Assembly: GCA_963682025.1 (NCBI GenBank)
Contig: OY821518.1
Coordinates: 230,498,348-230,562,347, forward strand
Source of the DNA: Cordilura impudica
Taxonomy: Eukaryota; Arthropoda; Insecta; Diptera; Scathophagidae
Direction: 5' to 3'
DNA length: 64,000 nucleotides
Positions 56,706-64,000 of the stretch are shown here, piece by piece. Numbering within the stretch: position 1 is the stretch's first letter; the number at the start of each line of letters is the position of its first letter. The position numbers and the translations under genes were made by a program. The notes beneath the pieces are model-generated. The model had not been told where the DNA came from and ran no database searches. It saw nothing but the letters and a program-made list of their open reading frames with translations.

Positions 56706-58276
56706 CAGCTATGGACATATAAATGGCACATTTTGCCGTGAGTCATTTCTTATGCTACATATCGTAAATACTAATAATAAACAAAAAATTTTTGGTTTTT
56801 TCCAAAGGTTTATTATTAATTTTTAATATTGATATAAACTAAAGTTGAAATTCATTAATTAAAGACAAAATTAAGGAAGAATTAAGGAAAAACACCGAAA
56901 TGACCTGAACACATAAATGGCACAACCTTATAAAGAGAAAAAAGTCGTTTTAATATTGCATTTGTTGTTATGTACAAACATTTTACCATTAATATTTAGT
57001 GCTGTAGCCTTTGTTTCTGATGACAGCTTCGCACCTTCGACCCATACTTTCCACGAGTTTTTGGCATTTTGTTTTGGATATGGCACACCACGCTTCCTGT
57101 GCGGCCGACCAAAGATCGTCCATATTTTTTTTGCCATTTCAACCTTGACTTCGTTCCACAGATTCTCTATTGGATTTAAGTCAGGGCTCTGGGCTGGCCA
57201 ATCCAAAACGTCGATCTTCACACAAAACCAATTTTTTACTAGCTTGGAAGATTGTTTTAGGTAATTATCCAGCATGAATTTCCACTTAATTGGCATGGAG
57301 TCGAAGAAATAAGGCTCTAAATGGTTTTCCAAAATGTCTAAATACTGAAACTTGTCAATTTTTCCATTGATTTTTATAAGCGGAGCTACGCCATGCCAAG
57401 GAAATGCACCCCAAACCAAGGACAAGGATTAAACTCTTGTCCTTTAGGACGACGGACAAAAGTTCTGCCATCTGGTCCTATCCTGTTTCGTCACTCCATA
57501 ACACGTTCTTCCAAAAATTCATGGGATTTTCTTTATGGGTTCTAGTGAAGGTTAATCGCTAAGAAATATTTTTTTTGAGAGTAGTGGCTTTTTTCTGGAA
57601 ATGTGCCCCAAACAAATTTGCCTCATTTAATCTTCTCCTGACAAGCCTGCTAGATATTTCCAGGTCAAAAGCTTCATTAATATCAGATGCTATCTGCCGT
57701 AGTGCATTGAATGGATCAATATAGCCATTCTGACTATAATTTTATCCGTAATCACATCTGTTTTTCCAGATCGTGGCTTCCGACTTTTGCCCTTAATAAA
57801 TATAAAGGGATTCTCAACATATGATTTACTTGCACTGTAAACTTTTTTTTTCGAGAAATTTGCATTACTTCATAAATTTCTGCCACTTTTTTCCACCTTT
57901 ATGCATTTTTCATATGATCCGTCTTTCCTCAATTGTGGTATGTTTGCCTGATCCCATTTTCAATAATATTTCGCTCTTTACACTTATTTTTTAACTACGC
58001 AAAATATTAAGTGATTTGAATGAAATCTACACGAGTACTGTCAATTTTAAATAAAGTGCGCCATTTATACGTATGTCCAATAAAAATTTACATTTTTTAC
58101 GCAAACATGAGAACGGTAAATAGTTAAATAACGGAACATTTGAGCGCTGTTGAGACAAATATTCTTACAACAACAACCAGAAGAGGTAAAACACACACTT
58201 TTAACAATTTCTAGTTGGAAAATTTCTTAAATTTATGCTCAATTTAAGTTTGTGCCATTTATATGTCCATAGCTGT
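56706..58276 (-). mobile_element. Tc1-like DNA transposon
   Basis: A perfect 25-bp TIR, CAGCTATGGACATATAAATG+GCACA, stands at 56706-56730 and 58252-58276, with TA directly outside both ends. The size (1571 bp) and single gene on the minus strand fit the superfamily. The perfect ends suggest a fairly recent insertion. Confidence 0.9.
56928..57957 (-). pseudogene. Tc1-like transposase, broken
   Basis: The start codon at 57957 gives MGSGKHTTIEERRII-stop-KMHKGG (HTH region). Damaged frames follow to 57425, where an open stretch starts SLVWGAFPWHGVAPLIK and continues QYLDILENHLEPYF, FMLDNYLKQSSKLVKNW (second Asp in LDN) and DWPAQSPDLNPIENLWNEVK (catalytic Glu in NPIE). A usual FQQDNDPKHT is changed to FMLDNYLKQS. 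Several stops and frameshifts lie in the first half. Confidence 0.85.
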
Positions 58277-58471
58277 ATATTTTAAGTTTCACGGCGCCAC
58301 GTTGTTTAGTATTTTTTTTTGAGCCATTAAAAGTAAACGATACCAGTGAGTTTGTAAATATTGATAAAATTGGTCACCATTATGTAATTCTATACAGTCA
58401 TTTGAAAGGTCTCTGTCCAACCAATATTAATGCCGACCTAGATTTTCTTCCTTTGTTTACGACAGTAAAAT

Positions 58472-58624
58472 ATTGAGTTGCAGAGTTTAAACGAGGCCAC
58501 ACGAGCTGCCAAGACGGACACCGTAGCTATAGAGGCAATCAACAATTTGAGTCAACTGCTACACAGTGGTTGGCGTTTCATACAAAGAGCGGCCAAAAAT
58601 GGAAGGAGTTATCATAGGTGAATA
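58472..58624 (+). other. Short coding-like frame cut by the Transib insertion
   Basis: After TAA (58469 area) the frame reads NIELQSLNEATRAAKTDTVA, IEAINNLSQLL up to the Transib end at 58562, and stays open inside the transposon to TGA. Joined across the transposon through the duplicated TGCTA it would end after LLV. TTGCAG before AGTTTAAAC could be a splice acceptor. Composition is unusually amino-acid-balanced for the area. No family is recognised. Confidence 0.25.
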
Positions 58625-58649
58625 ATATTTGGCACATCTCACAGTCTCT

Positions 58650-58975
58650 TTAAATGACACCAATTTCTAAAATTTGGTTAAAATCCGCAAAGGGATTCAA
58701 GGACCTCTCTTAGATCCTGAAAATTTAAATTTCATAGTAGGCACACCAAAGTCGGCATATCCATTGATTCCATCAGTCTATGACTAAATCTAAAATTTGG
58801 TCAATGTCGGAGAAAGGATTCAAGGACCTCTCTTAGATCCTGAAAATTTAAATTTCATAGCAGGCTTACCAAAGTCGACATATCAGTTATCTTAATAAAT
58901 GTGTGCCATAAGTTTCGGTTAAAATCGGCAAAAGGATTAAAGGGCATTCCGGAGATCCTATCCTATGTATGTTAT
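58650..58975. repeat. Three ~120-bp tandem units in Transib 3' region
   Basis: GGATTCAAGGACCTCTCTTA with AGATCCTGAAAATTTAAATT recurs at 58693 and 58816 and in weaker form at 58934 (spacings 123 and 118). The whole unit includes CACCAAAGTCGGCATATC. It is followed by (TATG)n. Confidence 0.85.
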
Positions 58976-59017
58976 GTATGTATGTTATTTCATTATAGTA
59001 TAGTAATAGATAATGTA

Positions 59018-60495
59018 TCATTCTAATAGATCAAAAACAGATTTATTTAAAACTGACTTATGCTTAGGTGGTAACTTTCGTTGTCCCGTTATAAACGGAT
59101 CTGATGTAAGGAGTAGACGATTAAGCAAATCATCATTTGTTGCCACACGAGAAATTTTACGTGTGTGATGCAGGCGAAATTTTTTTATATCTTTATTTCT
59201 CGACTCAGCAGCTTCCTCAGACAACTCCCCAATCGACACGAGAGACATTCAATAATTGCAGGTCCGTGAATTAGAACTTCATGAACGGTAGCTGGAAGGT
59301 AATACCAGGAATATGTTGTTGTAAGTTCCTTGGGCTATATCGAGTGCGAATGTGTTAAATTTCCCAACATTAATATTATAACCTGAATTGAGCACTTTCA
59401 ATATTGTAGCACATCTTTCAATAAGGTCTCTATCTAGTCCTGTTATTTGAGCGGACAAGCCAGCATTATTGAAAAATTCTCTGGCGGTATTTCCATCATT
59501 CGACGTTCCACTCCCATCACTTTTAGGCTTGTCGACTATCAATCCCATTTTTAATCGAAATTCTGTTTGAATTTTTTTTCCTTTCCTTTTCTTGGGCTTT
59601 TGCTTCGAGGGATTTAGCCTGCCAGACTTCCAAAAAATATTCAAAAAATCGTATATATGCATGAAGTGGTGACAATACGAATTCAAATCTGTCCTTTTGA
59701 ACTTCTCTTTTCAAGCATTTCTCAATATTGTTCATATCTGTAGGTTTGGCGTTGCATATATAGCACTTTGAGGATGAGGTTTGGGTTAAGGCATTACAAA
59801 TTTTACCATCCACCATAGTGAGTTGCAAAATATGTTGAACGCATAATGTTTTATTTCCAACAATAATTTTAGTAGGAATAAGCCCCTCTATTTTCATTTT
59901 AAAATACTTTTCTTCCTCGATGCTTAATTCTGTCGGTTCCCTTTTAAATTGAAATCGAACAGGGCGACAATATCGAGTGGAAGATGGTCGTGGATTTTTC
60001 CAGATTATTTTGGAACTGCTCGAACTATCTTCAGTTGTTAATAAAACAAGTGGAACATATGATGTAACAAACATGTGGCTGTGTTCCAAATTCTTGTTCT
60101 CCACTTTCTGTTTCTATTCGCTGTTAACAAATTCCCTAATGAGGAGATATTGATGCTTCGTTAATATAGTTTCCATCATAAGCGAAATAACCTCAGTAGT
60201 GCTTGCAGGCGAAATTTTTATGCTATTTACTTCAGTAGCAAAACGCAAACAATCAGCAGCAGACTCATCCATTCCGGCAATCTCAGCTATTCGTTTTCTT
60301 TGTACATCACAATTGAAAAAAACGACTCGTTTGTCGCAAGCCAATCAGAACGCTTTCGCAAAACGTAAGATCTTTTTCGACAGTATTTACGCCAAAATAT
60401 TGAAATATTTTGCAGCAGTAATTAACTAGTTTTTCCAATTGCCCCAAATATTTAGCTCCTACTATATAGCATTCACGCTCGATTTTCAATTTCAA
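59018..60495 (-). pseudogene. Transib transposase, internal deletion of first catalytic region
   Basis: Read leftwards: IERECYIVGAKYLGQLEKL (60480); NCDVQRKRIAEIAGMDESAA and LTKHQYLLIREFVNSE (60310-60120); then at once HSHMFVTSYVPLVLL and WKNPRPSSTRYCRPVRFQF; LTMVDGKICNALTQTSSSK plus CYICNA; LSPLHAYIRFFEYFLEVW; NDGNTAREFFNN; TVHEVLIHGPAIIE; SIGELSEEAAESRNKD; LLNRLLLTSDPF. Compared with copy 1, the GCDGSSGQS..YKQ stretch holding the first catalytic Asp is missing at 60104-60120. Frameshifts lie near 59580 and 59270. Confidence 0.85.
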
Positions 60496-60499
60496 AATA

Positions 60500-61290
60500 T
60501 CAACAATAATTTTAATCTTCTCTGCATTTCCACCGGCCTCGGTACACCACTTGTGGCTTAATTTGCATTCATAAGAACCACGTAAGCGAAAAATAGAAAA
60601 TAATAAAAATTTAAACTAAAAACATAACATAATAAAACAAACTGCACAAAAGAAACGAAGACGATAATTACAACACAAAGCCGCATAACAGTTACGAGTA
60701 CACAATCAAAAAAAAAAAAAAAAAGACACCGAAAACGGTGAGGCCGCTTTGTTCTATTGAAGATAACTCAACAAATTTTCGCAAATTCTCGCAAATTTTC
60801 GCAGCTAAAATTTACATCATATAATCTGTCAATATTGATAAATATTTTACAACAAATTTGGTTGTCAGCTTCGATCGACTTCGCGACTAAAACTCTAAGT
60901 GAAATTTAAGTCTACACTCGAGTTAGTACTGAAATAGGCACATATAATAAATTGATTTAATAAAATAGACACAACATGTTGAGAAGTTTTTAATTCTTTT
61001 AAATAATAGCTAATACCTTTCTTTACAATATTTAATTCTTCCATTGTTTAAGAAATCTTTTTTAAAGAGGTTTTTACGTTTTATTTCGGACCTTCACTTG
61101 AGAGTTACTCACACTGCGAAACAAAATTATTTTCATGGTCTGCCTTTTGCAGTTATTCTTAAAGAGGACAGGTGGAATAAAACAAAAACAAAATTAATTT
61201 GAAGAGCAAAATCTATCCTGATATAGTGTTGCCACAGTTTTACCAAAAATTTTGACTTAAATTTATTTATTTTTGGCCAATGGGGACGAC
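60500..61290. other. 5' non-coding part of the Transib copy
   Basis: AT-rich, with an A17 run near 60710. Possible N-terminal residues of the transposase extend to about 60560 (Cys/His-containing CKLSHKW-like). Nothing else is seen. Confidence 0.4.
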
Positions 61291-61549
61291 CACAGTGTGC
61301 TAGTTTAATAACTAAGAATGGCAACAACTTTACATTCTTCCTTTAGAGACATTGTTCCATAATTCCAACAGTCTTATTGGAGAGCTATTTTTTTTTTCTT
61401 AAATAGAATATACGGAAGGGTTAGCTGACAAACGAACTGTCATACTGCGCTTACTTCTCGCCATTTATGATTAGTATACTCTGATAAATCATCATAGATT
61501 CACGCTTTCAAATTTACACTGAAAATCAATCATTGATTTGCGCAACTTA

Positions 61550-62170
61550 TAGACAACTTCGTGATGTTTATGGCGCACATAATGGTTCATTTGAGCAGGC
61601 CATCCGTCAAACTGTGGATAGATTTCATACCACATATGCGTGCTAACGAAAATATCGACACTATAAACGAAACTGTGGAAGAAGATCCATGTTTATCGAT
61701 TCGTCGCCGGTCGCAGGAATTGGGGCTCTGTTCGTCCACTACACTCGTGGTCTACACTAGTATAACATCCAACTGTTGCAGGAATTAAAGCCACGAAACC
61801 ATCATACTCGTCGTTCTTTTGCATAGTGGACTTTGGAGCAGTTGGAAACTGACCCCATGTTTTATCGCAAAATCGTGTTCAGTGATGAAGCTCAGTTTAG
61901 GCTTAATGGGTTCTTTAAGAAACAAAATTACCGCATTAGAGCGAGACCAATCCACACCAAACCCTCCAGACTCCATTACATCTAGAAAAACATGGTTTAC
62001 ACGCTGATGGCATCATCGGACCTTATTTCTTCAAAAATGAAGGCGGAGCTCATGTTACGATCAATTGAAATCGTTACCGCACCATGATCAATGATTTTTT
62101 GTTTCAAAATATGGATGATATTGATCTGGGCGCGATGTGGTTACAACAGGAGGGGGCTACGTGGCATACG
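61550..62170 (+). pseudogene. Mariner-like transposase relic, long
   Basis: Across frames the + strand gives LRDVYGAHNGSFEQAIRQTV, DRFHTTY, ENIDTINETVEEDPCLSIRR, then VFSDEAQFRLNGFFKKQNYR (61880; first catalytic Asp in SDEAQF), GGAHVTINRNRYRTMINDF and MDDIDLGAMWLQQEGATWHT (62110; QQDGA changed to QQEGA, so the second Asp is lost). The 3' end is absent. Same family as 9290-9520 and 36340-36548. Confidence 0.75.
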
Positions 62171-62179
62171 GTGACCGTA

Positions 62180-62640
62180 TGCTATTTTTTACAATTTCAA
62201 GTTCTATCGGGATAAAAAACACCATTTATCATTTTTCAAAGAATACAATTTTTACTTAAATTTTATAAAAAGTTTGTATGTATTAACTAAAATGCCACGC
62301 CCACATTTTTCATAATTTTGTTCCAATTTTTTGGCTTCCTTATTTTGTATATGTTTGTAATGAAATGGCGATTTGTAATTGCACATTTTTATTTAAAAAA
62401 AAATGTTCCATAAGTCTGGAGCAGATATAACTATTTAACTTTTTCCTGTTCATGTTAAAAGTGGTCTACTTGAAAATTTTTCGTGATGCGTAGTTGAGTA
62501 AAAAATGGGGGGTATCTGGAAATAACATATCTCAAACATATTTAACAAAGATATTGCATTAAATCAAAATGTTTCATAGTAAAATATTTATTTAAAAAAT
62601 TACAGAAATATATTTTTATGTATGTTTGTATAACAAATGA
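62180..62640. repeat. INE-like relic
   Basis: CATTTTTCAAAGAATACAATT, AATGCCACGCCCACATTTTT and GGCTTCCTTATTTTGTATAT follow in the same order as at 15847-16030. There is no terminus and no coding. Confidence 0.5.
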
Positions 62641-62673
62641 GTTTCAACAATTCTAAGTTCATTTTATGGTGGT

Positions 62674-62679
62674 TTTATT
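62674..62679 (-). terminator. AATAAA polyadenylation signal of the CD98hc-like gene
   Basis: AATAAA on the minus strand starts 12 bp after the TAA stop. That would give a very short 3' UTR. Another candidate lies near 62585. Confidence 0.4.
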
Positions 62680-62690
62680 GCGCAAATTGC

Positions 62691-64000
62691 TTATTTATCC
62701 AATCTAACTACAATACTTTCGGTTGGACCAATTTTGAAGTCTCCAAAAAATATCTTGGCACTGTCCGTGGGCTCCAGCATAATGTGGCCACTATAAAACA
62801 TGGATGTCATGTCCATGGTTACATGCTTCTGTCCGAAATTCGTTATGGATACAAAGGAATTACGACGTGGATAGGAACGTTCCACGATTATTATATCGTC
62901 ACCACTGCATCTTATCACCGTGTTTGCTAGAATAGTGTTCGCTTTACATATGGAATTTTTGTAAATGGAAGGAGAATGATCGCGTAAAGCAATCATTTTT
63001 GACACTCGTAGCAATGTTGAGCTGTCAAAATCAGCATTTTGAGATTTCGGCAACCATGGCAAAGTTTCCGGACCGGTAAATTGTTGTGTGAAATTAAGAG
63101 GCCACTGCATGGTTGATAAATGATGCAAATGTTTGGTCTCATTGTATTCGTTGCGATGGTCAGTGTAGCCTTGTAGAGCAATTTCATCACCATAAAACAC
63201 GTTTGGGGTGCCAGGCAGCATCAATTGCATAATTGTAGCTGCAGTGATTTTACCACGTATAGCGCGTTGCTTATCAACGCCGCTCAGAGACCATTGAATC
63301 CATACACCAGAAGATCTCAGACCTAGGTCCGAAGACAGCACAGAATTGATTCGCTTTTCCATTGACTTTGTACCATTGGAAATATTTAAATGCACATCAA
63401 CGAGATCGACATGAGAAAGAGCAGATTTTCTTTGCGTTTCATGCAGGTTTCCGAAAGCCTTTTCACTAACAATCAAAACACGATTAGTTCCCAGAATATC
63501 TTTCCACTCGGCTAGATGGAAGGGCAAATCATCTAGGTCGGCTAATTGCTCGATACCCTTGATATAGAAACCATCAACACCAAGTTTAATCCAGTGCTGC
63601 AAAGCATTAGTAATAATATTATTGGTTATAACAGGTCTCGCTGTTGTCATTGTCGTCTCTGCTTCCGACATGTTCACTTGAGTACTCGCCAATATATTGA
63701 CCAGATTGGCCCCGTCAGATTTACCTAGCTCTCTTAATATGGGAAACAATGGTAAATCGAGGATAAGAGATATATTACGAGCATGTAGTGATTTGCTTAG
63801 TTGTTGCAAATCATCCAAGTTACCTAATACGGGTGAGATGTTCACAAGGGAAGTAATATTTTCATAATATTCTGGATAATGAGCTGATGGAAATATTGAA
63901 TTAAGACGTATTGCTGAAACGCCCAGTGATTTCAGGTATTCAACACGATTGACAATGCCTCGCAAATCACCGATTCCATCATTATTCGAATCTTGAAAAC
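62691..64000 (-). CDS. CD98hc: CD98 heavy chain / SLC3A2-like protein, 3' part (GH13-like, catalytically dead)
   Basis: The frame is open from the window edge to TAA 62693-62691, about 436 codons; the N-terminus lies beyond 64000. It starts FQDSNNDGIGDLRGIV, a standard start of the GH13 (alpha-amylase) barrel, then SAIRLNSIFPS, LGNLDDLQQLSKSLHARNI and LILDLPLFP. The strand-4 motif GVDGFYIKGIEQL has Lys where active maltases have the nucleophilic Asp (GFRxD). The NHD motif is replaced by WIQWSLSGVD. LIVSEKAFGN keeps a Glu, and LPGTPNVFYGDEIALQGY is well preserved. Loss of two catalytic residues with a kept fold is typical of amino-acid-transporter heavy chains, which partner light-chain transporters at the plasma membrane. 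Several N-glycosylation sites (NISN, NETK, NFTQ) fit an outside domain. A diverged maltase is the alternative. Confidence 0.7.
   Translation of the reverse strand, partial: FQDSNNDGIGDLRGIVNRVEYLKSLGVSAIRLNSIFPSAHYPEYYENITSLVNISPVLGNLDDLQQLSKSLHARNISLILDLPLFPILRELGKSDGANLVNILASTQVNMSEAETTMTTARPVITNNIITNALQHWIKLGVDGFYIKGIEQLADLDDLPFHLAEWKDILGTNRVLIVSEKAFGNLHETQRKSALSHVDLVDVHLNISNGTKSMEKRINSVLSSDLGLRSSGVWIQWSLSGVDKQRAIRGKITAATIMQLMLPGTPNVFYGDEIALQGYTDHRNEYNETKHLHHLSTMQWPLNFTQQFTGPETLPWLPKSQNADFDSSTLLRVSKMIALRDHSPSIYKNSICKANTILANTVIRCSGDDIIIVERSYPRRNSFVSITNFGQKHVTMDMTSMFYSGHIMLEPTDSAKIFFGDFKIGPTESIVVRLDK

Larger units (their letters stand above)
58562..61297 (-). mobile_element. Transib DNA transposon, copy with target duplication
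   Basis: The left end CACAGTGGTTGGCG at 58562 and the right end ...CGACCACAGTG at 61297 (CACTGTGGTCG inverted) both fit the CACWGTG terminus of Transibs. Both ends carry GGCCAAAAAT 20-30 bp in. The flanking five bases are TGCTA on both sides (58557-58561 and 61298-61302), an exact 5-bp target duplication of the right length. The transposase pseudogene lies inside on the minus strand. Confidence 0.75.

Overview
The window is AT-rich, repeat-dominated DNA from a higher fly, probably a calyptrate (blow fly / house fly group). The evidence is short interspersed elements built like Drosophila INE-1/DINE-1 (TATACCC 5' end, CACGCCCA blocks, hairpin then CTTACTTGTTTT 3' end) together with Jockey-type LINEs, Transib, piggyBac, pogo/Tigger and Tc1/mariner relics. 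The species cannot be fixed from sequence alone. Only two stretches look like ordinary host genes: a small secreted protein at 33930-34358 (-), and the 3' part of a CD98 heavy-chain / GH13-like gene at 62691-64000 (-), whose 5' end lies outside the window. Two further short stretches (17047-17244 and 58472-58624) look weakly coding.

Layout. 1-6767: two degenerate LINEs, the second split by a Helentron-like element carrying about 90 copies of a 21-bp repeat. 6768-9980: intergenic, with relics of a LINE, a mariner and a Jockey element. 10161-13385: Transib copy. 13386-18083: unique-looking and repeat-relic DNA, another Transib fragment and a possible exon. 18084-22719: short Helentron-like element, then a nearly full LINE with ORF1 and ORF2. 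23081-32188: a large inverted repeat of two 3-kb INE-1-like elements around a Tc1 relic and a tRNA-derived SINE; the right arm carries a 1.6-kb insertion of ~145-bp tandem units. 32385-36250: INE-1-like copies and the secreted-protein gene. 36625-38978: pogo/Tigger transposon filled with nested insertions. 40076-43163: third copy of the 3-kb INE-1-like element. 43220-45141: Transib fragment and a Transib terminus. 46162-47873: second Helentron-like element with a 21-bp array. 48865-51000: INE-1-like relics and a ~120-bp tandem array. 52256-55151: piggyBac with a Helentron-like insertion. 55439-56620: Helentron-like element and a LINE fragment. 56706-58276: Tc1-like element. 58562-61297: Transib copy with an apparent target duplication. 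61440-62640: mariner and INE-like relics. 62691-64000: CD98hc-like gene.

How the parts relate. This is a layered transposon graveyard. Helentron-like elements are among the youngest layers: they interrupt a LINE 3' region, a piggyBac gene and a Tigger element. Every recognised transposase or reverse transcriptase has at least one disabling lesion, so no autonomous element is intact. The most unusual feature is a non-autonomous family (eight copies) with a mirrored 5'/3' subterminal motif and a 3' hairpin, two of whose members have grown long 21-bp arrays that stay open in one frame for up to 633 codons.
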